Assembly: GCA_945861845.1 (NCBI GenBank)
Contig: CAMAWS010000208.1
Location: forward strand, 1 to 6,354
Reading direction: 5' to 3'
Length of the DNA stretch: 6,354 bases
Source: Candidatus Sulfopaludibacter sp. SbA3
Lineage (GTDB): Bacteria; Acidobacteriota; Terriglobia; 20CM-2-55-15
A model generated the notes under the pieces. The model was not told the origin of the DNA. It did no database searches and saw only the letters and a list, made by a program, of their open reading frames with translations. Below, piece by piece: positions 1-6,259 of this stretch (its first letter is position 1; the number at the start of each line of letters is the position of its first letter). A program made the translations under genes and the position numbers.

Positions 1-6
1 GCAAAT

Positions 7-1563
7 TTGTCCCATACCAATCTCAGTGAAAATCGCGCCGGCGGCATTAAGCATCTGACCCTGCTGGCTGAAATCGGGAACGCCCTGTCGGGATCGCTGG
101 CTCCAAGGGCGGCATTCGGCCGTGTACTGGACCGGCTGCACCGCGAGCATGGAATGCTCCGCGGTACTGTAATGCTCCTGGATCGCAAGTCTTCGGAAAT
201 TCGCGTCGAAGTGTCCCATGGTCTGACGGAGGCTGGAAAAAGCGCGCGCTATCGGCTGGGCGAGGGAATTACGGGCCGTGTCGTCGAAAGCGGCAAGCCT
301 ATCGTGGTGCCGCAGGTAAGCCGCGAGCCGATGTTCCTGAATCGCGGTCAACGCCAGGATCTGCACAAGCAGGAGATCACGTTCATGTGCGTCCCGATCC
401 TCCTGACCGGCAAGCCAGTGGGCGCGCTTGCTGTTGACGTCCGTTTCGAAAAGACTCGCGACTATGACTCCGAAATGAAACTTCTCTCAATTATTTCCGC
501 AATGATGGCCCAGTCCGTGAAGGCGGACCATCTTGTCGACGACGAGCGGAAGCGCCTGATGGACGAAAACACCCACCTGCTGGAAGAGTTGAAGGAGCGG
601 TATGAATTTTCCAACATCATCGGGAATGCGGGCCCGATGCGGCAGGTGTACGAGCAAATTGCACAGGTGGCGCATACCAACACAACAGTAATGATCCGCG
701 GGGAGTCCGGCACGGGTAAGGAGCTCATCGCGCACGCGATCCATTACAACTCTCCACGGGCGCAGAAACCGTTTATCAAGGTGAGCTGTGGCGCATTGCC
801 CGAGTCCCTGATCGAGTCGGAGTTGTTCGGCTACGAGAAGGGTGCCTTTACCGGGGCTCACGCCAGAAAGAAAGGCCGTTTTGAGCTTGCCGAAGGCGGA
901 ACGCTGTTCCTGGATGAAATCGGAGACATCAATCTCGCGACCCAGGTAAGACTCCTTCGGGTCCTGCAGGAGCGGGAATTTGAGCGCCTCGGTGGCACGG
1001 AAACCGTTCGATCCAACGTCAGGATGATTGCGGCAACAAACAAGGACCTCGAGCAGGCGATGCGCGAATCCCAGTTCCGCGAAGACCTCTACTATCGTTT
1101 GAATGTGTTTGCGATCTTTGTGCCTTCCCTGCGAGAACGCAAAGCGGACCTGATGTTGCTTTGTGATCACTTCCTGCAGAAATACTCCAGGGAGCACAAG
1201 AAGGATGTCCGCCGAATCTCCACTCCTGCAATCGATATGCTCACGAGCTACCACTGGCCCGGTAACGTGCGTGAGCTCGAAAACGTCATCGAGCGGTCGG
1301 TGCTCGTTTGCGACGCCGGGGTAATCCACGGCCATCATCTTCCTCCAACGCTTCAGACCGCCCAGGCTTCCGGCACGGTCACGCGGCTCTCATTGCCTGA
1401 ATCCATCGCGGCGTACGAGAAGGACATCGTGCAGGATGCGCTCAAGACAACTCGGGGGAATCGCGCGAAGGCGGCGCGCCTGCTCGGCGCGACGGAACGA
1501 ATCATCAATTACAAGATCCGCAAATACGAGATCGACGTAAGCGTCTGGTCTGCACCGTATTGA
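7..1563 (+). CDS. nifA: NifA-type sigma-54-dependent transcriptional activator, C-terminal tail rewritten by an IS66 insertion
   Basis: This is an enhancer-binding activator that would switch on sigma-54 (RpoN) promoters of nitrogenase genes. Domains in order: an N-terminal GAF sensor (about residues 30-172), a charged linker (about 175-200), an AAA+ sigma-54 interaction domain (about 203-435), and a C-terminal Fis-type HTH (about 483-506). Visible motifs are Walker A GESGTGKE (232-239), the sigma-54 contact loop GAFTGA (279-284), Walker B GGTLFLDE (297-304), FREDLYYRLNV (357-367) and WPGNVREL (417-424). The HTH segment GNRAKAARLLG...ERIINYKIRKY is typical of NifA rather than NtrC. The four-cysteine redox motif of oxygen-sensitive NifA proteins is absent. 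The final eight residues, VSVWSAPY, and the stop come from the left end of the inserted IS66 element; the original ending lies at 4096-4116. The TTG at 7 is the first possible start, but the frame is open to the window edge, so the true start may lie upstream. Confidence 0.93.
   Translation: MSHTNLSENRAGGIKHLTLLAEIGNALSGSLAPRAAFGRVLDRLHREHGMLRGTVMLLDRKSSEIRVEVSHGLTEAGKSARYRLGEGITGRVVESGKPIVVPQVSREPMFLNRGQRQDLHKQEITFMCVPILLTGKPVGALAVDVRFEKTRDYDSEMKLLSIISAMMAQSVKADHLVDDERKRLMDENTHLLEELKERYEFSNIIGNAGPMRQVYEQIAQVAHTNTTVMIRGESGTGKELIAHAIHYNSPRAQKPFIKVSCGALPESLIESELFGYEKGAFTGAHARKKGRFELAEGGTLFLDEIGDINLATQVRLLRVLQEREFERLGGTETVRSNVRMIAATNKDLEQAMRESQFREDLYYRLNVFAIFVPSLRERKADLMLLCDHFLQKYSREHKKDVRRISTPAIDMLTSYHWPGNVRELENVIERSVLVCDAGVIHGHHLPPTLQTAQASGTVTRLSLPESIAAYEKDIVQDALKTTRGNRAKAARLLGATERIINYKIRKYEIDVSVWSAPY
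1529..1536. repeat. Left target-site duplication of the IS66 element
   Basis: AGATCGAC sits directly before the left terminus of the element and is repeated without mismatch at 4088-4095, directly after the right terminus. Eight bases is the usual duplication length for the IS66 family. It covers the codons for E-I-D near the end of nifA. Confidence 0.96.
1537..1558. repeat. Left terminal inverted repeat of the IS66 element
   Basis: The left end begins GTAAGCGTCTGGTCTG and matches the reverse complement of the right end (4066-4087) at 19 of 22 positions by eye. The differences are at positions 10, 17 and 18 of the repeat. It also encodes most of the new NifA C-terminal tail. Confidence 0.93.
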
Positions 1564-1594
1564 CGAATGACTAGGCGAAGTGACGGCGGCAATC

Positions 1595-1621
1595 GTGTCC
1601 ACAACCCAAAGTTGTGGACAC
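1595..1621. terminator. Perfect hairpin between convergent nifA and tnpC stops, possible bidirectional terminator
   Basis: GTGTCCACAAC (1595-1605) and GTTGTGGACAC (1611-1621) form a perfect 11-bp stem around the 5-base loop CCAAA. It lies inside the IS66 element, between the new nifA stop (1561-1563) and the tnpC stop (1634-1636, read on the - strand). The position between convergent genes suggests transcription termination. No T-run follows the stem on either strand, so it is not a classical intrinsic terminator. It could instead be a subterminal structure of the element used in transposition or to block outside transcription. Confidence 0.5.
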
Positions 1622-1633
1622 TTCGTGTTTGAG

Positions 1634-3181
1634 TTAGGCGGCAGGCTCGCTGCGTAAGACATCGACGTTCCAGGGAAGGAGTTCTTCGATGCGATTGATA
1701 GGATGGTCGGCAATCCGGGTGAGCACGTCCGAGAGGTAAGCTTCCGGATCCATTCCATTCAGTTTGGCCGATCCGATCAGGCTGTATATTGCAGCCGCAC
1801 GTTCCCCACCTGTATTTGATCCGGCAAACAAAAAGTTCTTTCGACCCAATGCGACAGCGCGCAGTGAACGTTCGGCGGCGTTGTTGTCGATTTCCAGTTG
1901 GCCATCGCCGCAATACCGCGACAACTGCGTCCAGCGTCCCAGCGCATAATGGATTGCCAGCGTCACCTCGGATTTTCTTGAAAGCTTCGACACTGAAGCC
2001 TTCAACCAATCGTGCAAGGAGTCCAGCAATGGCCGTGCGCGCTCATTCCGTACCTGACGCCGTTCATCGGGCGGACGGCCCCGAATCTCTTTTTCGATGG
2101 CGTACAATCCCGCGATGCGATCCAGCGCTTCTTTGGCGATCGGCGATGCGTGAGCTTCAAACAGATCGTTAAACTTGCGTCTGGCGTGCGCCCAACATGC
2201 CGCTTCGATGATTTCACCTGTTTCGTAGAGCCGGTTGAATCCCGCGTATCCGTCCGCTTGCAGCGTGCCGCGGAACGTCGCGAGATGATTCGCAGGATGT
2301 TCCGATTTGCGATCCGGCGAATAGGCGAACCAAACGGCTGGCGGCTCCGGGCTGCCGGCAGGCCGATCGTCACGGACGTAGGTCCATAACCGGCCGGTTT
2401 TCGTTTTGCCGTTACCTGGGGCCAGTACAGGGACCGGAATGTCGTCCCCGTGCAGTTTTGCCGCGTCCAACACATATTCCCGCAGGGCATCGACCAGAGG
2501 TTCCAGCGTCCGGCTGGCGCCGCCAACCCAATCGGCCAATGTGGAGCGGTCCAGTTCCACACCTTCACGCTCATAGATCTCCGACTGCCGGTACAGCGGC
2601 AGATGATCCGAATACTTCGCGACAAGCACATGGGCGAGCAAACCGGGGCCGGCCAACCCGCGCTCGATCGGCCGATGCGGCGCCGGCTCCTGCAGGATGC
2701 GGTCGCATTCCGTGCAATTGAATTTCGGCCGAACCGTGCGCATCACTTTAAAGCGCGCCGGAACGTATTCCAGCATCTCGGAAACATCTTCGCCCAGGAA
2801 GTCCAGTCTGCCACCGCAATCCGGACAATCCTTCTCTTCAGGTTCGAGTGTCCTGGTTTCGCGCGGCAACTCGGCAGGCAACGGCCGGCGCACCGGCTTG
2901 ACGGTTCCGACACGGGCTTGAAGAACGGGTGCGGCCGGCGCACTGGCGCGGTTTATCTCGAGATCTTCCAGATGCAGTTCCAGTTGTTCAATGTGGCGCG
3001 CCAACTTCTCGGAACTGGGACCGAACTGCATCCGCTTCAACTTCAGGATGAGCAACTTCAGATTGTCGATCTCATGTTTATGTGAGACCAGTTCGGCGTG
3101 CTGTTGGATGACCAGCGCCTTTAACGCATCGGGGGCAAGCTCGCTCAGATCCGGTAGTAGTAAGGCTTCGGCGGGTGTCAC
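1634..3181 (-). CDS. tnpC: IS66-family transposase TnpC (DDE)
   Basis: This is the catalytic transposase of the element, which cuts and joins the DNA ends. Residue numbers are for a start at 3211; subtract 10 for a start at 3181. A leucine-rich, probably coiled-coil N-terminus (about 30-88) precedes a zinc-ribbon-like region with CPDCGG (129-134) and CTEC (166-169). The DDE catalytic core follows: HGDD (254-257), QADGYAG with Asp320, and [10 protein letters not shown] with Glu447. CWAHARRKF (339-347) is also typical of the family. The length is normal (515 or 525 aa). I prefer the GTG at 3181 because the reading [12 protein letters not shown] fits the usual N-terminus. A TTG at 3211 would add ten residues, and neither start has a clear Shine-Dalgarno sequence. 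It follows tnpB by 48-78 bases and looks intact. Confidence 0.93.
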   Translation of the reverse strand: MTPAEALLLPDLSELAPDALKALVIQQHAELVSHKHEIDNLKLLILKLKRMQFGPSSEKLARHIEQLELHLEDLEINRASAPAAPVLQARVGTVKPVRRPLPAELPRETRTLEPEEKDCPDCGGRLDFLGEDVSEMLEYVPARFKVMRTVRPKFNCTECDRILQEPAPHRPIERGLAGPGLLAHVLVAKYSDHLPLYRQSEIYEREGVELDRSTLADWVGGASRTLEPLVDALREYVLDAAKLHGDDIPVPVLAPGNGKTKTGRLWTYVRDDRPAGSPEPPAVWFAYSPDRKSEHPANHLATFRGTLQADGYAGFNRLYETGEIIEAACWAHARRKFNDLFEAHASPIAKEALDRIAGLYAIEKEIRGRPPDERRQVRNERARPLLDSLHDWLKASVSKLSRKSEVTLAIHYALGRWTQLSRYCGDGQLEIDNNAAERSLRAVALGRKNFLFAGSNTGGERAAAIYSLIGSAKLNGMDPEAYLSDVLTRIADHPINRIEELLPWNVDVLRSEPAA

Positions 3182-3259
3182 GAATGAGAAAATGCCACGA
3201 CAAAAGGACAACTCAGGTCACTGTGCCGAAGATTATTTCAGTGCGTTCCTGGATCGCTG

Positions 3260-3607
3260 TTATACCCAAACTTCCGGGGTGTGCGTGCGCATCGGCCGGC
3301 GCCAATCAATGCCTTCCAGCAACATCGATAACTGCGCCCTTGTCAGCGACACCGTCCCGCTTTCGGCTTGCGGCCAAACGAAGCGTCCCCGTTCGAGCCG
3401 CTTGGCGAACAGACACAAGCCGTCACCATCCCACCACAGCACTTTGATCAGATCGCCACGCCTGCCGCGGAAGACGAACACGTGGCCCGAACAAGGATTC
3501 CGCTCCAGAACTGTTTGAACAATCGCGCTCAAGCCGGTGAAGCCGCGTCGCAGATCCGTCATGCCTGCTGCAATCCAGATATGGGTAGCCGATGGAAGCG
3601 CAATCAT
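3260..3607 (-). CDS. tnpB: IS66-family accessory protein TnpB (Orf2)
   Basis: This 115-aa accessory protein is required together with TnpA for efficient transposition in studied IS66-family elements; its biochemical role is unclear. The start MIALPS and the segments AAGMTDLRRGFTGL (about 14-27) and VFRGRRGDLIKVLWWDGDG (about 45-63) are hallmarks of the family. The ATG at 3607-3605 is chosen over a longer frame because it gives the conserved N-terminus. It also overlaps the tnpA stop as ATGA, a sign of translational coupling. A GGAAGGG Shine-Dalgarno-like stretch lies about 8 bases upstream, inside tnpA. The protein is full length. Confidence 0.92.
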   Translation of the reverse strand: MIALPSATHIWIAAGMTDLRRGFTGLSAIVQTVLERNPCSGHVFVFRGRRGDLIKVLWWDGDGLCLFAKRLERGRFVWPQAESGTVSLTRAQLSMLLEGIDWRRPMRTHTPEVWV

Positions 3608-3999
3608 CGAATCAGCCCTTCCAATGCGGCTCGCACGCATTCCGGATCGGCTGTGCCTTCAATGCGTACACGGGCGTGACCCAGATCGATATCGATGATG
3701 CCCGATCGTTTCGGTTTCGATTGCCGGCGCATGGAGGTTCGAAGTGTCGGTGACCTGCCGTCACCGACTCGCACCGGCAGCAACGTACCGGAGGTTGCCT
3801 CGACCTCCAGTTTTCCGGCGCGATATTGCCTTCGCCACGTGAACAACTGATTCGTGTTCACGTCGTGGCTCCGTGCCACAAGCGACACCGACGCTCCGGG
3901 CTTCAACGTCTCTTCCACAATCCGACGCCGCTCCGCCTTCGATCGCAACCGTCGCGTCCGGCCGTCTTTCAACACCACCGCTGCCGCACTTGTGCCCAT
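3604..3999 (-). CDS. tnpA: IS66-family accessory protein TnpA (HTH)
   Basis: This 131-aa protein is the first gene of the transposition operon. It has a helix-turn-helix of the Tnp_1/IS66 Orf1 type at roughly residues 19-60, recognisable from AERRRIVEETLKPGASVSLV followed by NQLFTWRRQYRAG. It probably binds DNA, perhaps the element ends. The C-terminus runs into IDIDLGHARVRIEGTADPE, common in these proteins. The ATG at 3999 is chosen because GGAGG lies 4 bases upstream (4004-4008). An earlier in-frame ATG at 4023 would add eight residues but has no clear ribosome binding site. Its TGA overlaps the tnpB ATG. Confidence 0.9.
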   Translation of the reverse strand: MGTSAAAVVLKDGRTRRLRSKAERRRIVEETLKPGASVSLVARSHDVNTNQLFTWRRQYRAGKLEVEATSGTLLPVRVGDGRSPTLRTSMRRQSKPKRSGIIDIDLGHARVRIEGTADPECVRAALEGLIR

Positions 4000-4003
4000 C
4001 AAT

Positions 4004-4008
4004 CCTCC
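4004..4008 (-). promoter_or_regulatory. Ribosome binding site deciding the tnpA start
   Basis: On the - strand, GGAGG followed by ATTG and then ATG (3999-3997) gives a well-placed Shine-Dalgarno sequence. It supports the shorter tnpA over the one starting at 4023. Confidence 0.6.
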
Positions 4009-4065
4009 ACTCCGCTTCTGCATTGGCCAGGGTGAAGGATGACCCCTTCGGGCTATATCCGGTAG

Positions 4066-4087
4066 ACGGCTCAGACCGGACGCTTAC
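4066..4087. repeat. Right terminal inverted repeat of the IS66 element
   Basis: The reverse complement begins GTAAGCGTCCGGTCTG and pairs with the left end at 19 of 22 positions by eye. It ends directly against the second AGATCGAC copy. The tnpA promoter should lie in or just inside this end. GATATAGCC (- strand, about 4053-4061) is a weak candidate -10 region, without a convincing -35. Confidence 0.93.
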
Positions 4088-4095
4088 AGATCGAC
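4088..4095. repeat. Right target-site duplication of the IS66 element
   Basis: AGATCGAC directly abuts the right terminus of the element and is identical to 1529-1536. Confidence 0.96.
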
Positions 4096-4116
4096 TGCGA
4101 ACGGTTTCGGAAGTAG
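4088..4116 (+). pseudogene. nifA: Displaced 3' end of nifA
   Basis: The second target-duplication copy (4088-4095) is followed by TGC GAA CGG TTT CGG AAG TAG. Joined to the nifA frame at 1536, this reads EIDCERFRK-stop and restores a 516-aa protein. An ending with an ERFR/KRFR-like motif shortly after the HTH is what I recall for NifA proteins, so this fragment very likely is the original terminus. It is now cut off from its gene by 2551 bp and has no start of its own. Confidence 0.9.
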
Positions 4117-4467
4117 CCCGGCGGGACTGGTGGCGCTCGTTCCTGCGTCCACTTCACAAATTCGCTGACGTATTTTCGGAATATGATCGAAGCCGCACGG
4201 TAGACGCACCACTTCTCCGCTAGCGGTTAATCGTCCACTGAGAGCCGCCGTGACGGATTGCTAAACGCTAGGCGACAAGGGAGGAGTAATCCTAATACGC
4301 CCGTCACTGATCGGTCGGGGGCGCAATCTCAAGCAGTTCTCCGGCCCACACGCGATCGTATGCCCGTCGAAAAAGAAATCTGCGCCGCGGAAACATCCAA
4401 TGGACGCGTGAAGAAGCCGATCCTGGGTGCGCAAAGCGAGAAGATGAAACCAAGCTGACGCCGGCTG
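4117..4467. other. Intergenic region between the original nifA end and the metallo-beta-lactamase gene; no supported gene
   Basis: This stretch would originally have been the region downstream of nifA. A 66-codon + frame starting at a TTG (4258-4458) resembles no family I know and has no convincing start signal, so I do not call it. An imperfect stem (CTAGCG at 4220-4225 against CGCTAG at 4266-4271, with partial pairing inward) might be the remains of the native nifA transcript end. It is weak and lacks a T-run. I see no canonical -24/-12 promoter or tRNA here. Confidence 0.5.
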
Positions 4468-5388
4468 CTATGGCCGGGCGGCGCTCTGCTGCTCGGCCAG
4501 AACCGCCTTGAACATGGCTTCCTGGATTTCCGCCTCGGTCGTGCAGTTGGCGGGATCAATGAACGGGTTTGGCCCGCCGCTCCCAAGCTTAGCGTGCTTC
4601 TCTTGCATGTTGTACTGTGCCGGGTGATCCCCGAGCAGCACGTCGCAGGGGAGCGTGCGGACGAATCGATACGAGCGATTCAGCTCCTCAGCGATGGCCG
4701 ACGTAACCATTGCGGGCGCGCGCAAGCTGCAGCCGAAGACCACATTGTAGGTTCGGCCGCCTTCCTGCGCCGTCGTCGTCCAGGTCGTGCAGCCGCGCGT
4801 ATGTCCGGGCGTCAGATGCGCGACCAAAGTCGTGCCGCCAAGCGTCACCGATTCTCCGTCGTGGAGAATCCTGTCGATCGGGTGCTCCTTGCCGCCGGGC
4901 TTCATCGCCTGGAGCGCGGGTACGTCTTCGGCCATCGCCATAACCTGCGCGCCGGTCGATTGCTTGACCAGGGCATCGCCTTCTTGGTGATCGTCATGGG
5001 CATGATTGCCGAGCAGGATCTTGACGTCGGAGAATTTGAACCCGAGATCCGTGACTGACTTCTCGATCGTGCGCACATTGCGCTCATAGGTGCTGTCGAT
5101 GAGAATATTGCCTTGCGCCGTGACGATCAGGAACGAACTCAGCGTCCGCGTGCCCACATAATAGATATTGCCAATGATCTTGTGCGGTGGGAACTGCGCC
5201 GTCTGGTCCTCGGGCGTGCCCATGTTGCGTGCCAAGATCGAACGCGGCGTATAGGTCTGTCCCTTGACGGTGACCACCGGATGATCGGGAGGCGGCACGT
5301 TCTGCGGGAGACCCGTGCTCGCGCCGGGAGCAAGCACGGCGGCCCCAAGAAGACAGGTGATCAGCTTCAACTTTGACATCGTTTTCAT
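4468..5388 (-). CDS. Secreted subclass B3-type metallo-beta-lactamase fold hydrolase
   Basis: This 306-aa protein probably acts in the periplasm. Residues 1-24 (MKTMSKLKLITCLLGAAVLA...) form a signal peptide with a charged start and hydrophobic core. The metallo-beta-lactamase fold follows, with the ligand set of subclass B3: NHAHDDH (His129, His131, Asp133, His134), PGHTRGCTTW (His196) and GDHPAQYN (His255). Together these would bind two zinc ions. The C-terminal GPNPFIDP motif also occurs in B3 enzymes. Such proteins open beta-lactam rings, but many environmental members are untested, so true antibiotic activity is an inference. Where known B3 enzymes have a DSLS-like substrate loop, this one has GCSLRAP. 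The frame is open further upstream to 5505, but the ATG at 5388 gives the signal peptide and has GAGG 5 bases upstream. The gene stands alone and converges with nifA. Confidence 0.87.
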   Translation of the reverse strand: MKTMSKLKLITCLLGAAVLAPGASTGLPQNVPPPDHPVVTVKGQTYTPRSILARNMGTPEDQTAQFPPHKIIGNIYYVGTRTLSSFLIVTAQGNILIDSTYERNVRTIEKSVTDLGFKFSDVKILLGNHAHDDHQEGDALVKQSTGAQVMAMAEDVPALQAMKPGGKEHPIDRILHDGESVTLGGTTLVAHLTPGHTRGCTTWTTTAQEGGRTYNVVFGCSLRAPAMVTSAIAEELNRSYRFVRTLPCDVLLGDHPAQYNMQEKHAKLGSGGPNPFIDPANCTTEAEIQEAMFKAVLAEQQSAARP

Positions 5389-5752
5389 TGCACCCTCGTT
5401 TTCGCCGTAGTTTCTGAACGGAATTCGTAACAATGTGCGACTTGGTTCCAGTCCTGATGTGTCGAAGAACTGCAGGCGGATTTTATCAGAACCCACGCAA
5501 GTCACTCACGTGTTTGAAGCTGGGAGGCGAAGAAGCTTAAGACGGACGATTCCCCGCGTGTAACGCCGCAGTATTTACCAATCGTGAAATTCATATAGAC
5601 GAATAGTCGGCTACCCGTAGAAGTGCCCTCAAAGACCCAGAAGTCGGCTTCTAGCACGCGACCTCTTCGACACCCTGAATCGTGACATACTCCTTCTCGA
5701 CCCACGTTGACCAGATTAGAATGAGACCAGCTCTCAGCCGAAGGCAACGGAT
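5389..5752. other. Divergent intergenic region between the metallo-beta-lactamase gene and the MNT gene
   Basis: This stretch must contain the promoters of both flanking genes, because they are divergent. The Shine-Dalgarno of the - strand gene is GAGG at 5394-5397. I see no convincing -35/-10 pair for either gene. A 90-codon frame on the - strand (5502-5774) overlaps the MNT start and resembles no family I recognise. It may be a gene remnant or chance. Base composition is visibly more AT-rich than in nifA and the IS element. Confidence 0.5.
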
Positions 5753-6070
5753 ATGAGTACAATCGTTCAGACAAAGCGAGAAATCTTCAAGACCATCAGC
5801 GATCATTCCGCCCAGCTGAAAGATCTCGGAGTTAAGAGGCTCGGGCTTTTTGGATCGTTTGTTCGAGGCGAACAGACGCCAGAAAGCGACATTGATTTTC
5901 TTGTCCAGTTTGAGCCCGACAAGAAGAACTTCGACAATTTCATGCACCTCTCCCGGCTCTTGGAGGATCTCCTGCAGCGCCCTGTGGAAATCGTCACGAC
6001 CGAAGCCCTGAGTCCCTACATTGGGCCGCACATCCTGAGTGAAGTTGAGTATGTCAGTCTCTCCGCTTGA
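5753..6070 (+). CDS. mntA: MNT-domain nucleotidyltransferase, antitoxin of a HEPN/MNT toxin-antitoxin pair
   Basis: This 105-aa protein is a minimal nucleotidyltransferase. The signature GSFVRGE (34-40) followed by SDIDFLV (Asp46, Asp48) is the metal-binding GSF...DxD motif. Glu79 in VEIVT is the likely third acidic residue. The ending ALSPYIGPHILSEVEYV is typical of the family. In studied pairs this protein silences the partner HEPN RNase by transferring AMP onto a tyrosine near its active site. The length is normal. The ATG at 5753 has AAGG 8 bases upstream and gives the usual N-terminus. Its 3' end overlaps the HEPN start by 20 bases, the usual layout. The HEPN gene is cut short here, so this antitoxin appears to have lost its toxin. 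Confidence 0.9.
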   Translation: MSTIVQTKREIFKTISDHSAQLKDLGVKRLGLFGSFVRGEQTPESDIDFLVQFEPDKKNFDNFMHLSRLLEDLLQRPVEIVTTEALSPYIGPHILSEVEYVSLSA

Positions 6071-6158
6071 CTACCTGCGGCACATCCGAGACGAAGCTCG
6101 TTACCTGGCAGCAGAATCTGCACGGACACCGAAGTCAATTTTCGATACGAACGAGTAG
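6051..6158 (+). pseudogene. Truncated HEPN (DUF86/HepT-like) toxin gene
   Basis: The frame begins with ATG at 6051, inside the end of the MNT gene, and reads MSVSPLDYLRHIRDEARYLA and onward for 35 residues before TAG at 6156-6158. The N-terminal PLDYLRHIRDEARYL is the first helix of DUF86/HEPN toxins. Full proteins of this family are usually about 110-120 residues. The catalytic R-x(4-6)-H-x-Y motif near the C-terminus is missing. I find no continuation in any frame downstream to the window edge, so the loss looks like replacement or insertion of foreign DNA rather than a simple point nonsense mutation. The product should have no RNase activity. Confidence 0.78.
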
Positions 6159-6259
6159 TGGGTCAGTTTGAATCTTCATGCGGTGTATTCCCCTCCTCCT
6201 TGAGGGCATCAACATACTTGACTGATCAATTGGCGAAGACATTGCGAGATTGGACGAGT
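6159..6259. other. Non-coding DNA replacing the rest of the HEPN gene
   Basis: No frame here resembles the missing HEPN part. The junction sequence AGTGGGTCAGTTTGAAT (6155-6171) resembles, from memory, ends of some IS21-type elements. That resemblance is weak, and no partner end is visible in the window. Confidence 0.35.

Larger units (their letters stand above)
1537..4087 (-). mobile_element. Complete IS66-family insertion sequence (2551 bp)
   Basis: The element is bounded by imperfect inverted repeats that begin GTAAGCGTC, the sequence start known for IS66-family ends. A perfect 8-bp duplication, AGATCGAC, flanks it on both sides. It carries the three standard genes tnpA, tnpB and tnpC in that order on the - strand, with no passenger gene. 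Its length is normal for the family. All three frames are open and the target duplication is unmutated, which points to a fairly recent insertion of an element that could still be active. It interrupts the last codons of nifA in the opposite orientation, so its genes converge on nifA. Confidence 0.96.

Noticed and set aside
487..1338. 283-codon open frame on the - strand inside nifA
   Set aside because: It lies fully antisense to a strongly recognised AAA+ activator, shows no family-like motifs, and is best explained by codon bias of the + strand gene.
2450..3085. 211-codon + frame opposite tnpC
   Set aside because: It is antisense to the zinc-ribbon and N-terminal part of an intact transposase and resembles no protein family.
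4130..4150. Possible sigma-54 -24/-12 promoter (TGGCGC...CTGC)
   Set aside because: The spacing between GG and GC is one base too long for the canonical GG-N10-GC pattern, and no gene follows in a suitable position.
4258..4458. 66-codon + frame in the intergenic region
   Set aside because: It has a TTG start, no convincing ribosome binding site and no recognised motif.
4594..5058. 154-codon + frame opposite the metallo-beta-lactamase gene
   Set aside because: The opposite strand carries the conserved HAHDDH and GHTRGC motifs, so this frame is a shadow.
5389..5505. N-terminal extension of the metallo-beta-lactamase frame up to 5505
   Set aside because: The extra 39 residues would bury a clear signal peptide. 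The ATG at 5388 has a Shine-Dalgarno-like GAGG, and the extension looks like untranslated leader.
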